Below are positions 9,281 through 17,831 of a DNA stretch of 64,000 nt, one piece after another. How positions within the stretch are numbered: the first letter of the stretch is position 1; each line of letters begins with the position of its first letter. The position numbers and the translations under genes were made by a program. Source of the DNA: Pseudomonas antarctica (lineage in GTDB: Bacteria > Pseudomonadota > Gammaproteobacteria > Pseudomonadales > Pseudomonadaceae); the NCBI RefSeq assembly GCF_001647715.1, contig NZ_CP015601.1:71476-135475 (forward strand), read 5' to 3'. A model generated the notes under the pieces. That model did not search any database. It was not told the DNA's origin and saw only the letters and a program-made list of their open reading frames with translations.

Positions 9281-9308
9281 TGAGTGGAGCGATCGGCGCT
9301 GAGGTTCC
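9281..9308 (-). promoter_or_regulatory. perfect hrp box of the 483-residue candidate effector
   Basis: Read on the minus strand: GGAACC (9308-9303), fifteen bases, CCACTCA (9287-9281). Every fixed position matches. It ends 36 bases before the ATG. Confidence 0.93.
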
Positions 9309-9469
9309 TGAGTGGGACGGCAAACATTTGGGGGACGGTGCGTTCCTTGTAGCACCGACCCTGCTTGATGGTTAAATCCCTAAAGCGCTGCATACACCAG
9401 TGGTGACAGCCTTTCAGGCCTAGGATCAATCATCGTGTGGCTGCCCGAAGTCGTGGTGACAAACCCAAA

Positions 9470-9905
9470 GCTCACTCGCCTTTCGGGGTCGGCGAAGCTT
9501 ATCGGACCTAGTGTTTTTTTCAAGGTGGTTGTCGCGTCTAACTATGCCGCTCTTTTCTCAACGTGCTGCTCTCGATCCGGATTCAACAGTACCGTTCCTA
9601 CTGGCTTCCAGTTTCGCGTTTGTCCTGACCAGCGTTCCGGGCTCGGCTTTCGCGCTTGCTCGTACAGCTCGTGCCGCCGCGCCAGGATCTGATGATCCGG
9701 TTTGCGGTGTCGCTCAGAGGGTGTGACGAAGCGGATTTGGCTGTGCGGATATTCGTTGTTGTACCAGCGCGTAAAATCCCACGCCCGTGCGGCGTCCAGG
9801 CTGGCGAAGCCTGCCTGGGGGCCATTGAGGGCAGTATTTCAGCGTTCTAAACAGCGATTCCGAGTAGGCGTTGTCGTTGCTTATCCCGAACACCGACATT
9901 CACCA
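9470..9905 (-). pseudogene. IS3-family transposase fragment inserted in Tn3 debris
   Basis: The C-terminal part of an IS3-type orfB in two frames: [20 protein letters not shown] (catalytic Glu region), then after a frameshift near 9820 the sequence WDFTRWYNNEYPHSQIRF and TPSERH. It abuts the Tn3 transposase fragment at about 9905. No intact N-terminal part is present. Confidence 0.65.
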
Positions 9906-10725
9906 CTCGGGTGCTGAACGGTGCGTACTGATTGGAGATGTGGGTATAGAACAGCCGCCCCGGTTCGTTGCCGTACTTCGGGTTGACGTGCCCGGTGCTT
10001 TCGCCTCGACCGCCTGCGCGGAAGCGCTGACCATCGGACGATGAGGTGGTGCCGTCTCCCCAGTTGGCCGCGAAGGTTTGGTTGAACTGGCTGTTGACCA
10101 ATTCGGCCAATGCCGCCGAGTACGTTTCGTCGCTGGTGTGCCAGGCTTGTAGCCACGATAACTTGGTGTAGGTCATGCCCGGACTCGAATCGGCCATTTT
10201 GGTCAGGCCAATGTTGATGGCGTCGCCGAGTAGCGCGGATAGCAGCAGGGTTTTATCCTTGGCCAAGGCACCATCCTTCAAGTGGGTGAAGTAACGGGTG
10301 AACCCCGTCCATTCATCCACGGCCATCAGCAACTCGGTGATTTGATACGTGGTAGTAGCTGACTGATCCTGTCGATCAGCGCTTGAGCGGTGTCCGGTAC
10401 CGCCGCATCCAACGGCGTGATTTTCAGTCCGGACTCAGTAAGGATCGCGTCGGGCAGTTCGTTGTCCTTCGCCAATTTGGCGACGGTGGCTAACTGCTCA
10501 TTGAGCAGCTGCAGGCGCTCTTCCAGGTACTGGTCGCTGTTGGGGTTGATCGCCAATGGCAGCGCCTGTTCCTTCTTGAGTGCGGCAAACTTCGCGGGTG
10601 GCAGTAGGTAATCTTCAAGTTCTCGGAACTGCGGAGAACCCTTGACCCAGATATCACCGGAGCGCAGCGCGTTTTTCAGCTCGGACAAGGCGCAGATTTC
10701 GTAAAACCGTTTGTCAATGCCTTCC
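9906..10725 (-). pseudogene. Tn3-family transposase (tnpA) fragment
   Basis: Closely related to the copy at 58855-61820: it covers [20 protein letters not shown] through [19 protein letters not shown], a frameshift near 10326-10360, then [20 protein letters not shown] up to [11 protein letters not shown]. The catalytic core is cut by the IS3 fragment on one side, and the other end is fused to a truncated effector gene. Non-functional. Confidence 0.85.
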
Positions 10726-10876
10726 AATCGATATTTGAAATGTCCGGACGCTCGACGGTCTGACTTGAGGCCTTGGTTTTTTTAGCCTGGGCCTGCGCAG
10801 AATCCTCGGGATTACTTTTGAAAACATTACCGGCCCAGGTTGCTATATTGCCAAGTTTGTTCATGTGAGTCGCCAT
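10725..10876 (-). pseudogene. 5' fragment of a C58-protease effector gene
   Basis: The first 50 codons (MATHMNKLGNIATWAGNVFK... to [10 protein letters not shown]) match the start of the intact gene at 23522, then the sequence switches to tnpA at about 10725. The catalytic part is gone. It keeps its own hrp box, so HrpL could still transcribe a short secretion-signal fragment reading on into transposase sequence. Confidence 0.85.
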
Positions 10877-10906
10877 TTAGGAATGGGGTATTTTTAGGGA
10901 CATTGG

Positions 10907-10934
10907 AGAGTGGGGAAATTTGAATGGAGGTTCC
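10907..10934 (-). promoter_or_regulatory. hrp box before the truncated C58 effector
   Basis: Minus strand: GGAACC (10934-10929), fifteen bases, CCACTCT (10913-10907). Only the last base differs from consensus. It corresponds to the perfect box in front of the intact homologue at 23457. Confidence 0.85.
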
Positions 10935-11427
10935 ATTTAGAGATGATGTTCGTTCGACGCTCACTGATACGTTCGACGGTTTGCATATGCTCCGTTCCCC
11001 AGGCACACAGTGCGCCAAGCGCTATGACCAAAGAGTGTCCGAACGGCGTGAGTGAGTATTAGGGTTTTGGGCGCAATGGAACAGGAAGTGTACATAAGCC
11101 AGACCGGCTTAGCATATGATTGTTGGGTAGCCAGACGCGGTCACCCGCGCCCAGCCCCCGAAGAACTGAGCGTGCAAGTTTCCCTGCATTCAGCTCGAGC
11201 TTTTCAAAGGCATTTTTCGACACCCGGTCATACAACTTCTTTTTCGGCGTAATGCCGCCTATGGCAATTGAGATGGTGTATTTGAAGGTTGTTTACCACT
11301 ACAGTATGTCGTTGCCGAAGCGAATCGATTCCCCAACCTTGCGTTCAATGTGCAGCATTATTACGTCCTCAGGCTTAAACCTTTTTCTGGATGCTCAGTT
11401 CACCACTGCTCGCAAAAATCCCAAACA
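10935..11427. other. no gene recognised
   Basis: About 490 bases with only short frames in all directions. I see no conserved domain, RNA or clear element end here. Confidence 0.4.
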
Positions 11428-11452
11428 TAAAAACCCCCGCCGGAGCGGGGTT
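11428..11452 (-). terminator. terminator of the DsbA-like gene
   Basis: On the minus strand CCCCGC, loop TCCG, GCGGGG is followed by a run of T (the A run at 11428-11433 on the plus strand). It lies about 90 bases after the stop codon of the DsbA-like gene. Confidence 0.75.
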
Positions 11453-11542
11453 GTAGTCTGCAATTTACGAAGTCAGGGCCAGGGACATAAACGAGCGGCT
11501 TTTCACTACTGTGACCACAATCCCTGAGTGCATTCATCCACG

Positions 11543-12256
11543 CTACTCAGCACTCCCCTCAATGGCCGCGCCTTCAGCAGGGGTATCCGACTTCTCCTGG
11601 TTGGGTGCTTCGTCGCGCATTTTTACCAGCTGTTGCATGGTTTGGAGCAGTACCTGTGTGCTTTGAGCGCCCTTCACAAGCAGTTTGTTGCCTGTAAGGT
11701 TGTCGACCACGACAGTTGCTGGCGTGCCGGTCACACCCATATTCGTGCCTTTCTTCGCCTGGCTTTCGATCAAGGCCTTATATTTCCCGCTGTCCATGCA
11801 TTGACGATAATCTTCAAGTGGCGCGCCCACCTCCTGAACAAGCCGCTCTACGTCCTCGACGCCTTGACCGTTCAGTTGAGTGCGAGCAAACCATTCGCCA
11901 GTAAATGCCCAGAAGGCTTTGTTGCCGGCAATTTCGCCCACGCACTCAGCCGCATGCGCAGCCACCTCGGCCACCGGGTTGTGGAATGCCAAGGGATAGT
12001 TCTGCCATTCCCAGTTAATTCGTCCATCGGACTTATCTGCCATTTGCTTAGGCGTGTCATGGAAGCGCTTGCAATATGGACACTCGAGGTCGCTGAATTC
12101 GACCAGGGTAAATTGTGCATCCATGCTGCCGTAGATGTGTCGGCCTTCGATACTGGTGTCAGCTGCGCCGCTCCAGTTCGAGAGGATCTTGGCTTTCGCC
12201 GCTTTGATCTTCTCAGCCTCGCGATCCTTGAGGGTTTTGTCGACAGCCTCTGGCAA
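11543..12256 (-). CDS. DsbA-family thiol oxidoreductase
   Basis: 237 residues from a TTG at 12256. A thioredoxin/DsbA fold: TLVEFSDLECPYCKRFHD carries the CPYC active site at about residue 59, and GVTGTPATVVVDN holds the cis-Pro loop. Such proteins form disulfides in exported proteins. No signal peptide is visible from this start; the frame opens only about eleven codons further upstream, so the true N-terminus may have been lost. The C-terminal tail is acidic and low complexity. It is divergent from hopAI1; the hrp box of hopAI1 lies just beyond its 5' end. Similar proteins are common on conjugative elements. Confidence 0.7.
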   Translation of the reverse strand: MPEAVDKTLKDREAEKIKAAKAKILSNWSGAADTSIEGRHIYGSMDAQFTLVEFSDLECPYCKRFHDTPKQMADKSDGRINWEWQNYPLAFHNPVAEVAAHAAECVGEIAGNKAFWAFTGEWFARTQLNGQGVEDVERLVQEVGAPLEDYRQCMDSGKYKALIESQAKKGTNMGVTGTPATVVVDNLTGNKLLVKGAQSTQVLLQTMQQLVKMRDEAPNQEKSDTPAEGAAIEGSAE

Positions 12257-12309
12257 ATGCTCAATAAGGGCATTTTTGTAGTGGTCTAATTGAAATCCAA
12301 ATTATATTT

Positions 12310-12338
12310 GGAACCTCACATCATTGATTACCCACTCA
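12310..12338 (+). promoter_or_regulatory. perfect hrp box of hopAI1
   Basis: GGAACC at 12310-12315, sixteen bases, CCACTCA at 12332-12338, matching every fixed position. It lies 131 bases before the chosen hopAI1 start. An AGGAGG at 12367-12372 in the leader precedes only a three-codon frame (ATG at 12377). Confidence 0.93.
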
Positions 12339-12469
12339 TAAAAAACAAAAGGCGTTGCGTTTCTAGGAGGAAGAGGATGAATCCGTAGACGCGAAAACGT
12401 AAGCTTCTACGCCCAACCGTCACAATAAACTCATTTTCCCGTTTTACTCACGCAATGGTGATGAAAATA

Positions 12470-13270
12470 ATGCCTGGAATTAGACCCAAGCTCGGCCTGA
12501 CACTTAACACATATGCGCCTCCACCGCCCCTCAAGAAAAACGCTGGTGACGAACTGCTTCGTATGAGTAAATGTGAGGTGGCCGCCAAGACCCAGAAGCA
12601 TTTCGCGCTAAACCATGGAGTTCCTACATACGAAGTAGCAATGAGTGCCCGGGGACAACGTCACAGTGGATGGACCGCATTCAATCAATCCGCAGCAACT
12701 GGCGTTGATGCGTTCATACACATGGATCGCGTCAACTCCAAAAGCCAAGGGGATTTTGCTGGCGACAAGATTCATCTAAGCGTTGCACCTGATCATGTAG
12801 CAGCCGCCTTTAATACCATCGGCAAGATACTGCAAGCTGACGACAGCCCTGTCGACAAGTGGAAAGTCACAGACATGAGTCGCTTGCACCCTAACATGTC
12901 TCCCGAACAGCAGCGCGTCTGCTTAGGGGCTCAATTTACTATCTATGCCAAACCCGATAACGCCGATAACACTTACAGCCCGGAATATATGGGCAAAATG
13001 CGCGGAATGCTCTTGAGCATTGAGCATGAATTGCGCAGTGCCGGAGTTGCGCAAAGCAATAACCGACCTTCGTCTGATATAGCCCCCCCGCACTGGCAAT
13101 ATGCGTCTTATCGTAATGAAAACAGCAGTGGAAGGGCGGGATCCTCCAACCAGAGTAATGCGCTTGAAGCAGAGCCCTTCTTCCAATTGACGGCCTTTCC
13201 AGATACGTCGCCAACTTCTGCCAGTTCAAATCCGAGCCACCGCTCGCTGTTACCATCACCTTGGGAGTAA
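12470..13270 (+). CDS. hopAI1: HopAI1 phosphothreonine lyase effector (OspF/SpvC family)
   Basis: 266 residues from the ATG at 12470 (MPGIRP); the ATG at 12455 would add five. Effectors of this family remove the phosphate from the activation-loop threonine of MAP kinases by beta-elimination and so block plant immune signalling. The core FAGDKIHLSVAPDHVAAAF contains the Lys and His of the active site, and DKWKVTDM carries the general-base Lys. NTYSPEYMGKMRGM and HWQYASYRNE are also family signatures. Compared with what I recall of P. syringae HopAI1, this copy has a Ser/Pro-rich C-terminal extension after FFQLTAF. Transcribed from the hrp box at 12310. Confidence 0.93.
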   Translation: MPGIRPKLGLTLNTYAPPPPLKKNAGDELLRMSKCEVAAKTQKHFALNHGVPTYEVAMSARGQRHSGWTAFNQSAATGVDAFIHMDRVNSKSQGDFAGDKIHLSVAPDHVAAAFNTIGKILQADDSPVDKWKVTDMSRLHPNMSPEQQRVCLGAQFTIYAKPDNADNTYSPEYMGKMRGMLLSIEHELRSAGVAQSNNRPSSDIAPPHWQYASYRNENSSGRAGSSNQSNALEAEPFFQLTAFPDTSPTSASSNPSHRSLLPSPWE

Positions 13271-13330
13271 GTGATCTGAACTGTTTAGCGTGGCAGGGAG
13301 AATAACCTTGGCTCGCTGCAAAAAAAGCTA

Positions 13331-13352
13331 GATCCGCCTAGGAAGCGGATAA
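13331..13352 (-). terminator. possible hairpin terminator on the minus strand
   Basis: ATCCGC, a seven-base loop, GCGGAT. On the minus strand it runs into CTAGC and seven T, giving terminator form in that direction, but no minus-strand gene that would use it is seen nearby. It is 60 bases after hopAI1. Confidence 0.4.
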
Positions 13353-13558
13353 CGTTCTCAATCAACTAACCAAGCCCTGCCATGCGCCTGGCACGCCCAT
13401 AGCGCTATCACGGCGTTATCCCTATCACCGGTGTTGACCAGAGCGTCATCCGCCGAGCTTTTGAGGTGGCGTTATAGGTCTCAATTTTTCCGCAATTGCT
13501 GAGATAAATATTGTCGATTACGGATAAATTATCCAGTCCATTTGTGTTTGGAGTTTCG

Positions 13559-13819
13559 ATGTCGCAGGTCAAAGAGCCAGGGTTGATCCCTGGCATGGCC
13601 ACGTCTCAGCACTTCGACGTGCTACTTTCGTTTACCGGAATTAGAGGGGAGGTGCTTAAGGCAGCGCTGCGTGCACATTTCGTCGACGGCCTGTCTCAGC
13701 GCGATGCAATCCAGCAGACGGGTGTCAATCAAGACCTTCTGTCTCGGAAGGCCGCAGCATTACAGGCTATAAATGACCGCCTAAAAGATGCATCAAAATA
13801 TTACCCGAGCGGGAAATAA
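13559..13819 (+). CDS. PapB/FocB-type small regulator
   Basis: 86 residues from the ATG at 13559, which has GGAG eight bases upstream; the frame is open to 13511. HFDVLLSFTGIRGEVLKAAL, then HFVDGLSQRDAIQQTGVNQD and a C-terminal KYYPSGK, follow the PapB pattern: a compact helix-turn-helix protein that oligomerises on AT-rich DNA. In enterics these control fimbrial operons; in Pseudomonas such proteins occur on plasmids and islands, and no fimbrial gene is nearby. Its target here is unknown. The 240 bases before it are AT-rich with no other gene. Confidence 0.7.
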   Translation: MSQVKEPGLIPGMATSQHFDVLLSFTGIRGEVLKAALRAHFVDGLSQRDAIQQTGVNQDLLSRKAAALQAINDRLKDASKYYPSGK

Positions 13820-13929
13820 ATTCTTCTGCATTATTTCCGAGTAAGGTGATATTTACTCATTAATACGATTTATTGAGGGAAACAAGAATGATCATTCTTA
13901 ACCGGCAATTCAGGGCTTTTGTTTAATTA

Positions 13930-14273
13930 AACGCAGCTCGCTGCACTGAAAGCTTTGGCAGCTGAAAGCTGGTTGGACAAAAACCCGTGGGACAATGATG
14001 CGCTGCCAAACGCGAACGTTTTAGCTCGTGCTGTGCTGAACATTGATTTCGACAGCATGGACCAGGCATAGCTTGCGGCGTGGTACGAGGACACGGTGGG
14101 TTACAACCCCTGTGGATGACGACCCGACAATACCCATTGAGGAGCTGCGCACTAGTTGCAAAGAAATGGCTTTGATCGAGCGCTGCGGGGGAATCGATAC
14201 CGCTGAATATCAGGATATCGAAGCTCAGCGCCGCGCTGACGCAGAAGCACAGGAAGCCAACCATGGCAGCTAA
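13930..14273 (+). pseudogene. broken conserved gene of an integrative element
   Basis: Reads TQLAALKALAAESWLDKNPW ... NIDFDSMDQA, hits TAG where a sense codon before LAAWYEDTV is expected, then shifts frame near 14110 into DDDPTIPIEELRTSCKEMAL and ends EANHGS. The protein family is not recognised. Its end overlaps the next small gene by eleven bases, suggesting that the two were once translated together. Confidence 0.5.
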
Positions 14274-14442
14274 GACCAAAACCGTTCAGCCGGGCGGACT
14301 CAACAAACGGCTGATCGGCACGTTAAAGGCAGCAGTGAAAAGTTCAGAGGTGGCCCACACCTGCGAGTGGTTGGTCATCGAGGGATACGCCTCTGATGCC
14401 GCGCACGCTCGCGAGCTGGTCAGCTCAGCTCTCAACGCATAG
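14263..14442 (+). CDS. small conserved-looking protein, unknown function
   Basis: 59 residues (MAAKTKTVQPGGLNKRLIG ... ASDAAHARELVSSALNA). Basic N-terminus, helical C-terminus, no cysteine. The start overlaps the stop region of the preceding broken gene, and coding-like composition continues to the stop. Function unknown; likely cargo of the same decayed element. Confidence 0.55.
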   Translation: MAAKTKTVQPGGLNKRLIGTLKAAVKSSEVAHTCEWLVIEGYASDAAHARELVSSALNA

Positions 14443-14486
14443 GAAATGGATCAACTGCACACCAAGCCTCGGCCTAAACTGGGGCG

Positions 14487-14645
14487 CCGATCATAGAGTC
14501 GGGTAGTGTTGATATTCGCGTGGCCCAACCAGACTCGGACCTTGGCGATATCTGCGTCATGCTCAAGTGCATTGGTCGCGGCTGTGGCCCGCAGACCGTC
14601 TACGCCCAACCCGTCACCGACCTCAATGTTGTCCAGGTAGTCGAC
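14487..14645 (-). pseudogene. second copy of the tyrosine recombinase C-terminus
   Basis: Encodes DGLGVDGLRATAATNALEHD and WLGHANINTTRLYDRR, nearly identical to the end of the recombinase at 15155-16114, with the active-site Tyr but nothing upstream. The His of the HGLR motif is Asp here. A duplicated, dead fragment. Confidence 0.8.
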
Positions 14646-14699
14646 ATGCACTCCAAACCCCGAGTTTACCGTCGAGCTGTAGCAACTATACATCAAAAA

Positions 14700-14742
14700 A
14701 AGCCCCGCACTTGGCCAAAGTGCGGGGGCCGTTTTTTTTCCG
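14700..14742. terminator. strong bidirectional terminator
   Basis: GCCCCGCACTT pairs with AAGTGCGGGGGC across a short loop, with an A run before and eight T after, so it can stop transcription from both sides. It separates the duplicated recombinase fragment from the small genes at 14772-15053. Confidence 0.88.
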
Positions 14743-14771
14743 CCTTAGTCAGCGTTTGGCCTTGTGGAGAC

Positions 14772-14924
14772 CTACCGCCTGTTGAAAGCCATCTGCACAA
14801 GATTGATGGCCAGAGCGTTGTGGCCGCCTGCATCTGCCACACGCTTGTTGGCTGCTGCTGCTCCAAAGATCCAGGTGCCGTCTGGCATTTGGTTGGGGGC
14901 ATAGAAATTAAAAGGTGCCGTCAT
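14772..14924 (-). CDS. 50-residue protein, unknown
   Basis: MTAPFNFYAPNQMPDGTWIF... ending LVQMAFNRR. GGAG stands eight bases before the ATG. It is followed by the terminator at 14700-14742 on the same strand, so it looks like the last gene of a transcript that passes the broken recombinase. No family recognised. Confidence 0.5.
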   Translation of the reverse strand: MTAPFNFYAPNQMPDGTWIFGAAAANKRVADAGGHNALAINLVQMAFNRR

Positions 14925-14990
14925 GTCGTTTACTCCAAGATCAAATTACGCCTCCTCTAAAAACAGGAATCGAGTAGTGCGGCTAAACCG

Positions 14991-15053
14991 TCACATAGGA
15001 GAAACGGCCCAACCGCGTTGGTTGATAAGGCTCATATCGTAGGTTTTATCCAT
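14991..15053 (-). CDS. possible 20-residue peptide gene
   Basis: MDKTYDMSLINQRGWAVSPM, preceded by a strong AAGGAG seven bases before the ATG. Very short, so coding status is uncertain; it lies between the recombinase and the 50-residue gene on the same strand, with 66 bases to the latter. Confidence 0.35.
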   Translation of the reverse strand: MDKTYDMSLINQRGWAVSPM

Positions 15054-15154
15054 CGTTGACTCCTTAATATAGGTATCAAATCCTTTTTGAACAGCCAATG
15101 GCGAAATAGCTGGCGAGGTCAAATATGTGACGTGCGGTACATTTGCGCTCGGTG

Positions 15155-16114
15155 TTAATACTTCACTCTGTAGGTTGGTGAATCCTCCGGTCGCTGTAAG
15201 CGCCGGTCGTACAGGCGTGTGGTACTGATATTGGCATGCCCCAGCCACACCTGGACCTTGGCGATATCGGCGTCATGCTCTAGGGCGTTGGTCGCGGCCG
15301 TCGCCCGCAGTCCATGCACGCCCAACCCGTCGACCTCGATCCCCACGGCCCGTGCCCACTGAGCCACCACTTCGTAAATGCCGTTACCCGTCACGCCGGC
15401 GCCGGTGGTCTTGCCACGGATCGAGCGGAACAGCGGACCATTTCCGGGTTCGCGTTTATTGTCTCGCTCCAGGTATGCATGGATTCGCTCAGCAGCCACC
15501 GGGTGCAGTGGCAAATAGCGTGTCTTACCGCCCTTCCCTCTAACCTGCAGGTGTTTGATGCCACGGCGCTCCTGCAAGTCGCCGGTCATCAACTGCGCGG
15601 CCTCTTCCCTGCGCAGGCCGTGGTACAGCAGCACTGCCAATATTGCGCGATCCCTCATCCCCTTTACTGTTTCGGCGTCCGGCGCCTCAAGCAACAGTTT
15701 GGCTTGGCCGTCCCCGAGTGCAGGCGTCTTACCTTCGTTGGTTTCGACACGGGGCCGTTTCACACCGTGCACGGGATTGCCGCCGGCGACCGCGTTGTTC
15801 TCCAGGAGGTGGCCAAACAGGCTAGCCACCGTCGCCAGTTTGCGTCGAATGGTGGCCCCGGCCAGTCCACGCTGTTCCAACTTGGCGCGCCATGCCAGCA
15901 CGTGCGAGCGAGTGACCGCGCGGAGCTAATCGGCGCCGATGAGCCCGACGAAGCCACAGAAGTCGGCCAGGTCAATTTGATAGGCGCGGCGGGTGCGCGG
16001 GTTATCGATATTGGCGAACCAATCCGCCGCTGCTGGCACGTGGGCCAGCTGCTGGAACTCAGCAGCGGTCAGGCGACGTTCGGCGGCGCCGCCGGCAATC
16101 AGGTTCTGGCTCAT
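15155..16114 (-). pseudogene. tyrosine recombinase (integrase) interrupted by an amber codon
   Basis: From the ATG at 16114 (MSQNLIAGGAAERRL) the protein reads to FCGFVGLIGAD, meets TAG at 15928-15926, and continues in the same frame LRAVTRSHVLAWRAKLEQRG to the stop at 15155, about 319 codons in all. The downstream part has the catalytic set of a phage-type integrase: Arg in GLRREEAAQL, HGLRATAATN, GHANISTTRLYDRR with the Tyr nucleophile. One base change (GAG to TAG) appears to separate it from a working enzyme. It probably once mobilised the small genes around it. Confidence 0.85.
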
Positions 16115-16119
16115 GACGG

Positions 16120-16545
16120 TTCGCTCGCTTTTATGCGCGCCTCGATAGCGGGCCACTCGGGAGAGGCTTTCAGTTCGCGGATTTCCCGCAAGTGGTCGAG
16201 CTCGGACACCAGGTGCTGCTAGTGCTGTTTGGCGTCGTCCTGTTCGGACGGGCGCAACTCCGGCCCGATCAATCCGCCGGCGGCGGCAAATCGGCGCCGG
16301 GCCAGGCTCCAGAATCTGCCCGAATCGCCGAATTGACTGATGGGCATAATGGGTACCAAGTGCGTGAGCCAGAGGTGCCACAACACCCCCAGGCCAATGC
16401 TCTTTTTCTGGTGCGCCGGATCAATCTCGATTTTGTTGATGTACAGACCATCGTCGAGCGGCTTTACCCCGTAGCTGACATACCCCACGCGCTGGCCATC
16501 GATCCAAATGCCGGCGTGAGTGTCCGTTCCAGGAAAGACGAATTT
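16120..16545 (-). pseudogene. broken acetyltransferase-like gene of the integrative element
   Basis: Reads DKFVFPGTDTHAGIWIDGQR, VGYVSYGVKPLDDGLYINKI, EIDPAHQKKSIGLGVLWHLW as in GNAT proteins, reaches TAG at 16221-16219 after SEQDDAKQH and continues in frame with HLVSELDHLREI. There is no standard start codon upstream before a stop. Lies head-to-tail upstream of the recombinase. Confidence 0.5.
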
Positions 16546-16897
16546 GTCCCGCGCACACAGTGTGTTCTGTCACCAGATATACGAGCACGGCGAGTGAGTT
16601 CAGGTTTTTTCAGCCTGTTTACAGAATTCGTCGTGATCTGGCTCTAAATTGTCCAACCGACCTGCCTCGTGTTTTTGTGGTGATAACGTATTTTATCACC
16701 ACTTAAGAGCCTTGTGAGCTTTCCCGTCGGATATGTCCCTTAGTGACTGGCCAGGTGGATTTGCTCTTAATATGACCAAGGCTTGGAAAAGTGTGAGATT
16801 GACCAATTTCGCGGCGATGTTAGTCGTCGCAAGCTCTTCAATACTTGGCTCGATTAGGTATCCGTGCAAATACTGTTCATTTGTACAGACATTTTGT

Positions 16898-17020
16898 ATG
16901 GCTCGCGATCTTCCACCTTTTCGGTCAGTCACCCAGTCAGAGCTACGCGATTTTTGGACTAAGCACGCTGATTCGGACGTCCGTCGCTTAATTCTTGAGG
17001 TCGAGAGTTATCGACGTTAA
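16898..17020 (+). CDS. 40-residue protein, unknown
   Basis: MARDLPPFRSVTQSELRDFW... VRRLILEVESYRR. The frame is open further upstream, but only this part looks protein-like. The stop TAA is directly followed by the ATG of the next gene, suggesting coupled translation. Unknown function. Confidence 0.45.
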   Translation: MARDLPPFRSVTQSELRDFWTKHADSDVRRLILEVESYRR

Positions 17021-17182
17021 ATGCTGGAAATAGATCGTTTGTATGGGTCGATCCAGCAGGCTTGGAGTACGGAGGTTGGCGGCGAGTTGGTCGCGCTCTA
17101 CATGCTCAAACGCATTGTTTTCGATGAGCGGATGCGTGGCCTGCAACCCGTTCGTGAACCGATCCATCCCCAACGCTCTTAA
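17021..17182 (+). CDS. 53-residue protein, unknown
   Basis: MLEIDRLYGSIQQAWSTEVG, ending REPIHPQRS. Starts immediately after the stop of the 40-residue gene (TAAATG). Basic and helical; no family recognised. Part of the same two-gene unit. Confidence 0.5.
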   Translation: MLEIDRLYGSIQQAWSTEVGGELVALYMLKRIVFDERMRGLQPVREPIHPQRS

Positions 17183-17218
17183 AGTAGCCTCATTAGAGAC
17201 CAAGACGCCGGCCCGGGC

Positions 17219-17605
17219 GTGCCGACCGACGTGCATCAGGTTCGCGATCAGCCGCGGGAAAGAGCAGGGCAGGGCACGGCCACCTTCCGGTGGCAACCTG
17301 CGCCGCCGGCACCTGCAGAAGCACCGATCATCCACGAACCCCACCGCCTGCACGGGGATCCCTTGATCTATCCCCTAACACAGCCCGTGGATTTGTGGAT
17401 GACGGCCAACACCGACCGCCGGCGGCGGCCAAACCCATCCCCCGCCCCGGGGGCTGCACTTGAAAAGATACTTGAGCAGGTCAAGGAGTTAGCTGAACAG
17501 GTGAACGGGATCGCGGCCGCCGCCGAGGCACAAACGTCCACCGCTCACTCCATGGCTTACAACATGCATCAGATCACCGCAGCTAGCCACCATGCTGCGG
17601 TTTAA
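17219..17605 (+). CDS. hypothetical protein of the integrative element
   Basis: Up to 128 residues. The N-terminal half is Pro/Arg rich; the C-terminal half (LEKILEQVKELAEQVNGIAA and on) is a likely coiled coil. No catalytic motif. The start is uncertain; it follows the two small genes on the same strand. Confidence 0.45.
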   Translation: MPTDVHQVRDQPRERAGQGTATFRWQPAPPAPAEAPIIHEPHRLHGDPLIYPLTQPVDLWMTANTDRRRRPNPSPAPGAALEKILEQVKELAEQVNGIAAAAEAQTSTAHSMAYNMHQITAASHHAAV

Positions 17606-17831
17606 GTTAATACTTTAGTCCGGACGGCTGAGCAAATGAACGTCAACGCATGGCAGCTACAGTGCCCCGTACTACCTTTTAGACTGTGACTTAAATTTTG
17701 GATAAGTTCCCGATTCAGGCCTTGATGCTTACTATGCTTGAAGGATCTCATCAAAATAAATAAGTTCGTTATCAGCCTCGTCGTATCGCGATGCCGAGGC
17801 TTGAAATTTTACGCTACCATTAAACTAAAAC

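Noticed and set aside
11528..12289. 253-codon plus-strand frame opposite the DsbA-like gene
   Set aside because: Shadow of the clearly coding minus-strand gene with its CPYC motif.
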